Source: Clostridium sp. AWRP (GTDB lineage Bacteria; Bacillota; Clostridia; Clostridiales; Clostridiaceae). From it: 64,000 bases of DNA. Positions within the stretch are counted from its first letter, which is position 1. Each line of letters begins with the position of its first letter. Both the position numbers and the translations under genes were made by a program. Location of the stretch: positions 806,001 to 870,000 of the forward strand of contig NZ_CP029758.2 of assembly GCF_004006395.2 (NCBI RefSeq), given 5' to 3'. A model generated the notes under the pieces. The model had not been told where the DNA came from and made no database searches. It saw only the letters and a list, made by a program, of their open reading frames with translations. Of the stretch, positions 27,108 through 35,433 are shown piece by piece.

Positions 27108-27872
27108 TTAAATTATGAGTAAGGTGGCGGCTGTAATAGGAACTAAAAGCATTGCAACCTTTAATATTGGTATAGGTACTCTTTTTGTAAATTTAGCACC
27201 TATATAGGAACCTGTTATTGTACCTACTACTACTTCAATGAGGAGATGCATGTCTAAATACCCTAAGTGATAATATCCTGCTCCTCCAGCTAGAGCAATA
27301 GGTATAATTACCATCATAGTAGTACCTACAGATTGACGTACTGACATACGTAGAATAAACATCAATCCGATTTGTATAAAACAAGCGGACCCTATGCCAA
27401 ACAAACCTGAAATGGACCCTGTAACAAGTCCTATTCCACAGGCACGTATCCAGAAACTCATGCCATTAGGTAAAGAATTTTTATCTTCAGAAGAATGTCT
27501 CTTTTCTATAATAAACATACGAATCCATAAAATTAAGGCTGACAAATATAACATTCCTGAAGTCATCCATTTTAATTCACTAGCAGGTATAATTGCAGAG
27601 AAATTAGAGCTAGTCCAAGAGCCAATAGCTCCGAAAATTCCTACGGCAAGTCCCACTTTTAGTACAGCGTCACCTTCTCTATAGTGGCTAAAAGCTCCAG
27701 ATATAGATGAAAAAATCATTGCAGCTAAAGCAGTCCCAAGGGACACATGAATGGTAAATCCAAAAATTACAGTCAAAATGGATATTATAAATCCAGAACC
27801 ACCTGCCCCTACAAATCCAAGTGTAATTCCAACTATGAACATTACAAGTATTATCTGTACTGCCAACGTCAT
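27108..27872 (-). CDS. Sulfite exporter TauE/SafE family permease
   Basis: The protein has about 254 residues and eight hydrophobic segments. Two glycine-rich family repeats are GFVGAGGSGFIISIL near the N-terminus and GLVTGSISGLFGIGSACFIQ near the middle. It transports small anions such as sulfite or organosulfonates, or other C1/C2 acids, in various relatives; the substrate here is unknown. The start is uncertain. An in-frame TTG (27884) lies upstream, the ATG at 27872 abuts AGAAGGA, and a TTG two codons inside has the best spacing to that site. It is divergent from the P-type ATPase gene. Confidence 0.85.
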   Translation of the reverse strand: MTLAVQIILVMFIVGITLGFVGAGGSGFIISILTVIFGFTIHVSLGTALAAMIFSSISGAFSHYREGDAVLKVGLAVGIFGAIGSWTSSNFSAIIPASELKWMTSGMLYLSALILWIRMFIIEKRHSSEDKNSLPNGMSFWIRACGIGLVTGSISGLFGIGSACFIQIGLMFILRMSVRQSVGTTMMVIIPIALAGGAGYYHLGYLDMHLLIEVVVGTITGSYIGAKFTKRVPIPILKVAMLLVPITAATLLII

Positions 27873-27995
27873 TCCTTCTTTCAAAGTAAATATTCAAAAA
27901 ACTTAACATAATGTTTGCATTATACCATATTTTAGACGTAATATTAAAGTATGTAATATAACTAAACGATTATTAAAAAGATGATAATTATATTA

Positions 27996-28050
27996 GGCAT
28001 TTGAAAGAAAATAGGCTAGCATACTGACTAGTTATTTCTTTGAAAATGCC
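27996..28050. other. Long hairpin in the TauE / P-type ATPase divergent region
   Basis: GGCATTTGAAAGAAAATA (from 27996) pairs imperfectly with TATTTCTTTGAAAATGCC (ending 28050), and an inner CTAG repeat closes the loop. It sits about 50 bp before the ATPase start, so it may be a leader structure or an operator. No other feature is seen in the rest of this 230-bp gap. Confidence 0.5.
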
Positions 28051-28102
28051 TTAAGTATAAATTGCTAATAGTTTTAGACCTAGAAACGGAAGGTGTTAAT
28101 AT

Positions 28103-30691
28103 ATGATTGAGTGGTACAAACGCTCCTGGAGTGAAATAGTAAAGGAATTAAATAGTAACACATACTATGGACTTGATGAAGATCAAATTAGCCCTCTTAG
28201 AGAAAAGTATGGGAAAAATCACATTGTTATGCCGGATAGTAAAAGTTTGTTTCATCTTACTATGGTGCAGTTTAAGGAAATATGGGTTATATCTTTAATT
28301 TTATGCACTGCCATATTTTTCTGTTTAGGTATGTTTATACAGACATCTTTGTCTCTGGTTATAATATTTTTAAATATTTTTGCTGTAGCATTAGAACAAT
28401 ATAAGGAAGAGAGAAATTTTAAAGAGCTGAGGAAATTAAATTTTGGAACAGCCAGGGTAATAAGAGAAGGAAGAACTATGAGGATACCTTTTGAAGAATT
28501 GGTAGTAGGAGATATAGTTATAGTTGAACAGGGCCAATTAATACCAGCTGATATGAGAATTATAGAAAGCAATGATTTAAAAATAGATGAATGCTCCGTT
28601 ACAGGAGAAAGCTTTATATCGGAAAAATATGAATCTAAAATAGGTGATAATGAACTGACACTTTCGGATATGAAAAATATACTATTTAAATCATCTTCCG
28701 TTGTTTCAGGAGATGGTACAGGGATAGTTATAGCTGTGGGAATGGATACTCAAGTAGCTAATATGGTAAAACTTTTACTGAAAGAAGAAGCGGACAGGAA
28801 ATCTTTTGGTTTTAGGCTCAATAAGATTTTTAATACATTTAGTAAAATTTTAATTTTTGGCCTTTTAATTGCTGGAGGAATATCTAATTACATATTTCAT
28901 CACGAAATTTATTATAGCTTAAGGAGAGTGGCAAATGTATATTTACTCTCCTTGCCTCAGACATTCTCAGTAATAATTTTACTTATGGGAATTATTTTAT
29001 TTAAAAATCTGGAAAAAAGGAATATAAATTTTAAAGATTTATCTAGCGTAGAAAAACTTTCAGAAATATCAACTGTCTGTACAGATAAAGTTGGGGCTTT
29101 TTCTAAAAATAAAATGGATATTGTAAAAGCTTATGGAAGTACTGGATTTATTGATATTAGTGAGGAATCTTTAGAGGATGGCATACATGAAAGTTTGTAT
29201 AGAATGATGCATATAGGTCTTCTATGCAATGATGTTAAGTCTATAAATGGCAACATAGAAAATTCTAGAGAACATTTAGTAGAACAGGCTCTTATAAAAT
29301 TTTGCCAACAAAATGGAATGGATAAGAAAGATTTAGACAGAAGACATAAGAGAATATTTCAAATTTTATTTGATAGTGAAAGACGTATAATGACAACTGT
29401 AAATAGAATGGATGACAAATATAGAGCTCATGTAAAGGGAGCAACTGATTCTATTGTAGATAGATGTACACATATGATGAAAAATGGTGTAGAAGTTGAG
29501 ATAACAGAAGAAGATATAAAAGCTATAAAAGATGCAGATATTAGTATGGCTAATGATTGCCTTTATGTGGTAGCATTTGCCTATAGAAATTTCAACTATG
29601 AACCAAGTCCTAAAGAAAATATTGAGAGTAATTTAGTTTTTGTGGGGTTAATTGGGTTTGATAATATGCTCAAGGAAAATGCAGTAAATTCTATAAAGAA
29701 GGCTCTTTCACTTTCCATTAAACCTATTATAATCACAGAAGATAACAAACTTACAGCTTTATCTGTAGGAAAAAAGCTAAATTTTGTATCTAGGCTTTCA
29801 CAAATAATTTCTGGTGTGGAGATAGATAATATGAAAGATGAAGAATTTGAACGCATAGGAGGAAAAGTTAGTATTTTTTCTATGATAAATTCTAAGCATA
29901 AAGTAAAGATAGTTAAGACTTTAAAAAGTTATGGATATATAACTGCTATAACTGGATGGAAGCTAACGGATTTGCCTGCACTTAAAATGTCTAATGTTGG
30001 AATAACTAATACTAAAAGCAACATAGTAAAAAAATTATGTGATATATTTACAGAAAACATGGATTTTATGAGTATTATAGATACCATAGAAGATTCAAGA
30101 AAAATTATGCATATGATTAAAAAAATGATTGTTTATATCATAAGTTGTAGTACTGGTTTTTTTGTGTTTTTGATGATAAGTTTGCTATTCGACCTTAATA
30201 TTCCGAATAATATGATTGTGGAGTCACTCTGCTTCAACAGCGTACTTGTGTTTTTATCATCCCTAGCTCTTATGTATCAGTACAAGGAAGAAGAAGGAGA
30301 CTATGATACGTATACTATTGATAAAGATATAATTAAAGAAAACGTGAGTTTTATTGTTTTTGGAGGATTTTTAATGGGGGTTTTAGCATTTGGAGTTTTC
30401 TACTTTGCTAATATACAAAAAAATAAATTTCCGCTATTTACTTCTATTTCGTTACTAAATACCTGTGCTGTGTTGTTTGTATACAGCTTTTCAAATGAAA
30501 AATTCTTCAATAATCTATATTCAAATGCAATTGTAATTATAAATGTTATTGTTCAGTTGATTGGTATATTAGTTTTAGGAAACTTTCAAATTTTATTTGA
30601 CATAAATTACTGGAAGATATTTTTAATTGGCACTGTCATTTGGTTTATATTTTGTATGGTCTACAAATTTAGTAAAAATGAGTATGTTTAA
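28103..30691 (+). CDS. P-type ATPase-like protein with degenerate catalytic motifs
   Basis: The 862-residue protein has the full P2-type ATPase layout: N-terminal cation-ATPase domain, TM1-2, actuator domain with TGES at 167-170, TM3-4, P/N domains, TM5-10. Asp328, the normal phosphorylation site, is kept, but DKTGTLT has become DKVGAFS. The hinge motif TGDGxND has become TGWKLTD (617-623), losing the Mg-binding GDG aspartate. The DPPR region reads FDNMLKE, and TGD(H/K) reads TEDN. TM4 keeps a Pro but not PEGL. It was built like a calcium or cation pump, but it may no longer hydrolyse ATP normally. It could be a pseudoenzyme or regulator. The frame is intact, so selection seems to hold it. 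Confidence 0.82.
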   Translation: MIEWYKRSWSEIVKELNSNTYYGLDEDQISPLREKYGKNHIVMPDSKSLFHLTMVQFKEIWVISLILCTAIFFCLGMFIQTSLSLVIIFLNIFAVALEQYKEERNFKELRKLNFGTARVIREGRTMRIPFEELVVGDIVIVEQGQLIPADMRIIESNDLKIDECSVTGESFISEKYESKIGDNELTLSDMKNILFKSSSVVSGDGTGIVIAVGMDTQVANMVKLLLKEEADRKSFGFRLNKIFNTFSKILIFGLLIAGGISNYIFHHEIYYSLRRVANVYLLSLPQTFSVIILLMGIILFKNLEKRNINFKDLSSVEKLSEISTVCTDKVGAFSKNKMDIVKAYGSTGFIDISEESLEDGIHESLYRMMHIGLLCNDVKSINGNIENSREHLVEQALIKFCQQNGMDKKDLDRRHKRIFQILFDSERRIMTTVNRMDDKYRAHVKGATDSIVDRCTHMMKNGVEVEITEEDIKAIKDADISMANDCLYVVAFAYRNFNYEPSPKENIESNLVFVGLIGFDNMLKENAVNSIKKALSLSIKPIIITEDNKLTALSVGKKLNFVSRLSQIISGVEIDNMKDEEFERIGGKVSIFSMINSKHKVKIVKTLKSYGYITAITGWKLTDLPALKMSNVGITNTKSNIVKKLCDIFTENMDFMSIIDTIEDSRKIMHMIKKMIVYIISCSTGFFVFLMISLLFDLNIPNNMIVESLCFNSVLVFLSSLALMYQYKEEEGDYDTYTIDKDIIKENVSFIVFGGFLMGVLAFGVFYFANIQKNKFPLFTSISLLNTCAVLFVYSFSNEKFFNNLYSNAIVIINVIVQLIGILVLGNFQILFDINYWKIFLIGTVIWFIFCMVYKFSKNEYV

Positions 30692-30735
30692 CCTGTTATT
30701 TTTTGGATAATATAAAGTAACAGGAGGTGGATTTT

Positions 30736-30786
30736 TTGACTTTATTATGTTATGATTATTACTACAATAGGTTAAGGAAGATATGA
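30736..30786 (+). CDS. Short leader ORF upstream of comEC (16 residues)
   Basis: A strong AGGAGGTGG (30722-30730) precedes a TTG at 30736 that opens a 16-codon frame, MTLLCYDYYYNRLRKI. Its TGA overlaps the comEC start as ATGA (30783-30786). The peptide has four Tyr (three adjacent). The Shine-Dalgarno site lies in the right arm of a hairpin, CCTGTTA / TAACAGG. This is the classic layout of a translationally coupled leader. It could be incidental, but the site strength argues for real translation. Confidence 0.5.
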   Translation: MTLLCYDYYYNRLRKI

Positions 30787-32561
30787 AAAGACCATTGGTG
30801 TTTTACTCTATCTCCTTGGCGTTAGGGTCTTTATCTGCTTTAGTATTTTTAGATAATGTTTTTATAGCTGCAGCAATAGCAGCTTCTTTTTTTATAACAA
30901 TGTTTTATACCTTAAAAATTAAATTTTGTATTTTAAATGCTATTTTTTTTATTTTTGGAGTGGCAAGTTTCAATATGTATTTTAATATACGGCTTCAAAA
31001 TCCTTCTCAAATTAGGGTAGTGGAAAAGAAAAACTACTATTTTATAGGAGATTGTAGAGGAAGAAAAATTATTTTGGAAAATAAATTGGATAAGTTAAAG
31101 GAAGGAGAAAATATAAAGGTATATGGCAATTTTAAAAGAGAATTAAATGCACAAAAAGGTATAATAGGTACTTACTATATAGAAAAATATGAGACTGGAA
31201 AACAAGATTTTATATATTCCATATATAAATTTAAAAGAAATATATATGAAAAATTTAAAAAAGTAATAGGTGAAGAAAGAGCAGCTCTTGTTATGGCATT
31301 ATGCTATGGTGAAACTTCATATATTAGTCAAGATGAAATGCAGAAGTTTCAAAAACTTGGAGTAATTCACGCAGTAAGTGTATCAGGTTTTCATATGGCC
31401 ATAATATATCAGGTATTGGAGAGTATAGTAGGACTTAAAATAGCTGTGATTGTATCAGCACTTTATGTATTTTTTACGGGTATGGCAGCTGCAACTATGA
31501 GATCATTTATAATGATACTTTTATTTAAATTGTCAAAAATATTGTTTAAAGAATATGACAGCATATCTTCTCTCAGCTTGTCAGCTCTGCTTTTAATAGC
31601 TGTAAGACCATATTATGTAGTGGATTTAGGATTTGACCTTTCTTTTTTAGCAACTCTTGGAATACTTCTGTACAATAGGAAAATTTATAGAAAACTTTTT
31701 ATGCTTCCACAAAAATTGGCCTCTAGCATGAGTTTAACTTTTAGTTCTCAAATATTTACTCTACCCTATATTGCATTTACAATTCAAAATTTTAGCTGGG
31801 GATTTATGCTTGGAAATTTATTTTTGCTTCCCCTTTTTTCAATTATAGTTGTTTTAGGAAATGCTGCACTTTGTATATGCTTTGTAGAACCTTTATTTAA
31901 ATTATTGTGTAAAGCTATGGAAGTTATTTTTACTGCCATAGATGGTGCCAACATGGCTGTTTTGAAACTATGTCCTGAAATTATATATTTAAAGTATATA
32001 GACGGACTTGCATTTATTGCAGTATTTGTAAGCTTCCTAATGTATAAAAAGGGACATAAAAAATTAAAATATGTTCCAATAGTATGTCTTATTTTAGCGT
32101 TTTTAGGAGTTTATGCACCATTTATGAATATAACTTTCATAAATAATGACAATGGAAAGGCCGCAATTATAAAACATGGAATAGATAAAGTTATGATATG
32201 CAGCTATGATGACTTCCATTCCAGTTGGATAACAAATATAAAAGACGATCAGTATATAGGAAAAGTAATAACCAACCCCATAAAAAACTTTACCTATATA
32301 ATAAATAGTAGTTCCTATTTAAAGATAGATGATGATATAAATTCCAAACTTCATGTAAAAAATAAGGAAATCCAAATTTTATTTGATGATGGAAATAAAA
32401 ATGATACTGAAGTTTTTAATAGAAACAAGTGCATATTTATTCCTAGAATTAAATCTAAAAATAAAAATTCAACTAAAAAGTATGAGAATCCACTAGAAGG
32501 CAGTACTTCTTATGTTATAATATTTAATATGATTTTTAAAATACCTACAATATGCGATTAA
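30783..32561 (+). CDS. comEC: ComEC/Rec2-family DNA uptake channel, lacking a recognisable beta-lactamase domain
   Basis: The protein has 592 residues. N-terminal TM helices are followed by a DUF4131/OB-like region (about 75-145), and a competence domain (about 150-420) with the family signatures ALCYGETSYIS, HAVSVSGFHM and DLGFDLSFLATLGILLY. The C-terminal ~170 residues occupy the place of the metallo-beta-lactamase domain but lack HxHxDH. Family members often have 700-800 residues. ComEC forms the inner-membrane channel for single-stranded DNA. The gene lies upstream of holA, the common clostridial order. Confidence 0.88.
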   Translation: MKRPLVFYSISLALGSLSALVFLDNVFIAAAIAASFFITMFYTLKIKFCILNAIFFIFGVASFNMYFNIRLQNPSQIRVVEKKNYYFIGDCRGRKIILENKLDKLKEGENIKVYGNFKRELNAQKGIIGTYYIEKYETGKQDFIYSIYKFKRNIYEKFKKVIGEERAALVMALCYGETSYISQDEMQKFQKLGVIHAVSVSGFHMAIIYQVLESIVGLKIAVIVSALYVFFTGMAAATMRSFIMILLFKLSKILFKEYDSISSLSLSALLLIAVRPYYVVDLGFDLSFLATLGILLYNRKIYRKLFMLPQKLASSMSLTFSSQIFTLPYIAFTIQNFSWGFMLGNLFLLPLFSIIVVLGNAALCICFVEPLFKLLCKAMEVIFTAIDGANMAVLKLCPEIIYLKYIDGLAFIAVFVSFLMYKKGHKKLKYVPIVCLILAFLGVYAPFMNITFINNDNGKAAIIKHGIDKVMICSYDDFHSSWITNIKDDQYIGKVITNPIKNFTYIINSSSYLKIDDDINSKLHVKNKEIQILFDDGNKNDTEVFNRNKCIFIPRIKSKNKNSTKKYENPLEGSTSYVIIFNMIFKIPTICD

Positions 32562-32578
32562 AATGGAAGTGAGTAAAA

Positions 32579-33604
32579 TTGATAGACATATTTACCTTTG
32601 AAAAAAATTTAGAAAAGGGAGATTTGAGAAATTGTTACTTGTTTTGTGGTATAGATGAACTACTTATAAAAGAAAATATAAAAGCTTTAATTAAAAAAGT
32701 TATAAATCCTAATTTTATGGATTTAAATTATATGAAATTTGATGGAAGTTCCATTGAGAGTTTTAATCCTGTAATAAATGCCTGTGAGACATTGCCCTTT
32801 ATGAGTGAAAAAAAAGTTGTGCTTGTATATAGAGCTTCTTTTTTTGGTGAAGATAAAAATAAATTGTCCACTGAATTTAAGACTATACACAGTTACTTAA
32901 AAAACTTACCTAAACACTGTATTTTAATATTTTACTATGTATTTAAAAGTAAAAGAGATAAACCAGGAAGAAAAATATATAGTGTTGACAAGGACATTTG
33001 TGTTGTAAAAACTGATAAAGTAAAGGGAAAACAGCTGGAAAATAAAGTCCAAGAATTTTTCTATGAGCGTGGAAAAGATATAAAAAAATTAGATTTAAGG
33101 ATATTCTGCAGCCTTATGAACGAAAATAATTTGAGCATAATAGAAAATGAAGTAGAAAAATTGTGCTGTTACACTTATGGAAGAAATATAGAGAGAGAAG
33201 ACATGAAAAAGATGTTTTTAAGAAGCGGTGATGAGGATATATTTGATTTGGTAAATGCAATATCTGATAAAAAGATAAAAGACGCACTTTACATGTTAAA
33301 TGAACTCATGTATAAAGGGTATAAAATAAGTTATATTTTATCTATGGTAGAGAGACAATTCAACCTTCTTTTTAAAATAAAAATGTGCTTGGAAGAGAGA
33401 ATAACCAAAGAAGAAATTATGAAAGAGTTAAACATAAAATCAGAATATGGTTACAGCATTATGGTAAAACAGAGTAAAAAGTTTACAATAAATCAACTAA
33501 AAAAAGCAGTGACATTGTGTTTGAATACAGAAAAAAGAATAAAGAGTTTATCTATAGATGAGAAAACTGAAATGGAACTTTTGATAATAAATACAATTGC
33601 ATAA
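32579..33604 (+). CDS. holA: DNA polymerase III delta subunit
   Basis: The 341-residue protein starts at a TTG 17 bp after comEC. It has the HolA family layout: an N-terminal domain beginning FEKNLEKGDLRNCYLFCGID, a central segment with PFMSEKKVVLVYRA, and C-terminal helical bundle residues MLNELMYKGYKISYILSMVE. It is the clamp-loader subunit that opens the beta clamp. The family's usual length is about 330-345 residues. The stop lies inside the convergent terminator shared with rpsT. Confidence 0.93.
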   Translation: MIDIFTFEKNLEKGDLRNCYLFCGIDELLIKENIKALIKKVINPNFMDLNYMKFDGSSIESFNPVINACETLPFMSEKKVVLVYRASFFGEDKNKLSTEFKTIHSYLKNLPKHCILIFYYVFKSKRDKPGRKIYSVDKDICVVKTDKVKGKQLENKVQEFFYERGKDIKKLDLRIFCSLMNENNLSIIENEVEKLCCYTYGRNIEREDMKKMFLRSGDEDIFDLVNAISDKKIKDALYMLNELMYKGYKISYILSMVERQFNLLFKIKMCLEERITKEEIMKELNIKSEYGYSIMVKQSKKFTINQLKKAVTLCLNTEKRIKSLSIDEKTEMELLIINTIA

Positions 33605-33640
33605 TAAATAACCGGTTAAAACCGGTTTATTTATTATGCA
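33599..33640. terminator. Bidirectional terminator between holA and rpsT
   Basis: A nearly perfect palindrome, GCATAATAAATAACCGGTT then AACCGGTTTATTTATTATGC, contains the stop codons of both convergent genes. It has T tracts in both directions. Confidence 0.92.
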
Positions 33641-33900
33641 GTTAATTTATTTAACTTAAAAGCTAATTTAGATTTATTTCTTGATGCTTTATTTTTGTGG
33701 ATTATACCTTTTGATTCAGCCATATCTAAAGCTTTTACAGCTGCTGTAAAATTAACTTTAGCTTCTTCTACGTTTTTAGTTTCAACAGAAGCTAAGAATT
33801 TTTTTATAGTAGTCTTTAATGAAGACTTTATAATTTTATTTCTAAGTGTTTTTGTTTCAATAACTTTTATTCTTTTTTTTGCTGATTTTATATTTGCCAT
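33634..33900 (-). CDS. rpsT: 30S ribosomal protein S20
   Basis: The 88-residue protein begins MANIKSAKKRIKVIETKTLR, with the family's long Lys/Arg-rich helices and the C-terminal KGIIHKNKASRNKSKLAFKLNKL. Length is standard. It is a primary binder of 16S rRNA in the 30S body. GGGGGTGAAAG precedes the ATG. It is antisense to its neighbours, as is usual between holA and gpr in Firmicutes. A leader of about 75 nt separates promoter and start. Confidence 0.97.
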   Translation of the reverse strand: MANIKSAKKRIKVIETKTLRNKIIKSSLKTTIKKFLASVETKNVEEAKVNFTAAVKALDMAESKGIIHKNKASRNKSKLAFKLNKLTA

Positions 33901-33981
33901 GCTTTCACCCCCTTATTAGTTTTATAGACCTCAACAGCGTTGGGGAAACTTGCTAATGGGTCATTCTATTTAACAAATGAT

Positions 33982-34010
33982 ATTATAGCATTAAATTTCA
34001 ACTACTTCAA
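33982..34010 (-). promoter_or_regulatory. Promoter of rpsT
   Basis: On the minus strand TTGAAG (34010-34005) and TATAAT (33987-33982) have 17-bp spacing. The transcript leader (33901-33975) contains a small CAAC/GTTG hairpin near 33930-33945 that could serve autoregulation. Confidence 0.75.
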
Positions 34011-34027
34011 GTAGAAAATCTTCATTA

Positions 34028-34070
34028 ATTGTGCATTGTAAATTGTGCATTGTGAATTGTGAATTGAATT
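34028..34070. repeat. Short tandem AT-rich repeat
   Basis: The units TTGTGCATTGTAAA, TTGTGCATTGTGAA, TTGTGAA and TTGAATT follow each other. They give a low-complexity direct repeat upstream of element copy B. The remainder of the 33901-34355 gap holds the rpsT promoter and copy B. Confidence 0.6.
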
Positions 34071-34148
34071 AGTGTTGGTATATTGAGTATGAAAACAGCT
34101 AATAATAAACTTATCAATTATTTTAAAGTCCTATCAAGTGATTCTTAG

Positions 34149-34329
34149 ACTTAGGTGGAGTTTGCTTAAGAGGAATACATCTCTCCATCTAAGTTTTAGA
34201 AGAACTTATCCAGGGGCATACTAGCCGTTATACACAGCATAAGAACTCTAAATTGCTGAAATTCAAGAGTTCTAATATCTCCCACCTGAAGTGGATGGAG
34301 TGTTACGGATAGTAGCCATCGGATAAAAA
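34149..34329 (+). repeat. Dispersed structured element, copy B
   Basis: The 5' hairpin ACTTAGGTGGAG (34149-34160) pairs with CTCCATCTAAGT (34183-34194). The core starts TTATCCAGGGGC (34206) and ends GTAGCCATCGGATAA (34326). CTAGCCGT (34221-34228) pairs with ACGGATAG (34305-34312) at 7 of 8 positions, with bases different from the other copies. The variable arm has a private hairpin (AGAACTCT / AGAGTTCT). The gpr start codon lies 27 bp downstream. Confidence 0.7.
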
Positions 34330-34355
34330 TAAAAGTTGAATTAGGAGCGGATAAT

Positions 34356-35330
34356 ATGTTTAGTGTGAGAACTGATTTAGCGGTAGAGGCAAGAGAAGTA
34401 TGTAGAAAAGAAAGAGGAGAAGAAGTTCCAGGTGTAGAGACAGAGGAAAAAATTGAAGATGACATAAAAATAACATATGTGAACATAGTAGATGACGTAG
34501 GAGAGAAGGTTATGGGAAAGCCAAAGGGATCTTATATAACTATAGATATGCCTAAGTTTACCCACTACGATGGTGAAATCAGAGATAAGGTAAGTAAAGT
34601 AGTTGGAAAAGTATTATCAGGAGTAATAAAAATAGAAGATAGCGCTGCGGTATTAGTTGTAGGATTGGGAAATTGGAATATAACTCCAGATTCACTGGGA
34701 CCTAAAGTTGTTTCCAAATTAATGGTAACAAGGCATTTAAAGCAGCTTGTGCCAGACAAAATAGATGAAGGTATAAGGCCAGTATGTGTTATATCTCCTG
34801 GAGTGCTAGGAATTACGGGAATTGAGACAGGAGAAATTATAAGGGGAGTTTGTGAAAAGGTAAAGCCAGATTTAATAGTATGTATAGATGCACTGGCATC
34901 CAGAAAAATGGATAGGGTAAATTCAACAATACAAATAGGTAATACAGGGATATCTCCGGGTTCGGGGATAGGAAACAGAAGAATGGAATTGAGTCAGAAG
35001 ACCTTAGGAGTTCCTGTAATAGCAATAGGAGTCCCTACGGTAGTAGATGCGGCTACTATGGCTAATGATACTATTGATTTGCTTTTGGATGACCTTATAA
35101 ATAAAAGTAAATGCGGAAGCGAATTTTATAAAATGTTAAAATCTGTGGATAAGGATGAAAAACAAGGAGTTATACAAGAGATAATGGAACCTTATGGGGA
35201 AAATATTATAGTGACTCCTAAAGATGTGGATTTAGTAATGGATTCAATTTCGAAAATAATTGCAGGTGGTATAAACATAGCACTTCAGCCTGCTCTTGAT
35301 TTAGAGGATATAAATACTTATTTAAATTAA
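34356..35330 (+). CDS. gpr: Germination protease GPR
   Basis: The 324-residue protein degrades small acid-soluble spore proteins at germination. It carries the family start SVRTDLAVEAREV, the core VVGLGNWNITPDSLGPKVV (about 102-120) and GVLGITGIETGEII, with CIDALASRK and GIGVPTVVDAAT further on. Here the initiator Met is followed almost directly by FSVRTDLAVEA, so the ~15-residue propeptide seen in Bacillus zymogens is essentially absent. AGGAGCGG precedes the ATG at good spacing. Expression is expected in the forespore. It is followed by spoIIP, the standard order. Confidence 0.95.
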   Translation: MFSVRTDLAVEAREVCRKERGEEVPGVETEEKIEDDIKITYVNIVDDVGEKVMGKPKGSYITIDMPKFTHYDGEIRDKVSKVVGKVLSGVIKIEDSAAVLVVGLGNWNITPDSLGPKVVSKLMVTRHLKQLVPDKIDEGIRPVCVISPGVLGITGIETGEIIRGVCEKVKPDLIVCIDALASRKMDRVNSTIQIGNTGISPGSGIGNRRMELSQKTLGVPVIAIGVPTVVDAATMANDTIDLLLDDLINKSKCGSEFYKMLKSVDKDEKQGVIQEIMEPYGENIIVTPKDVDLVMDSISKIIAGGINIALQPALDLEDINTYLN

Positions 35331-35433
35331 TTTACATTTGTGATAATTTTAATTTCCTTTTCATATAAATTAACAGTATTAAATTTACATGAGAGGGGGG
35401 AATTGCTTTAAGAAATTTTAAAGCAGTCAAATA

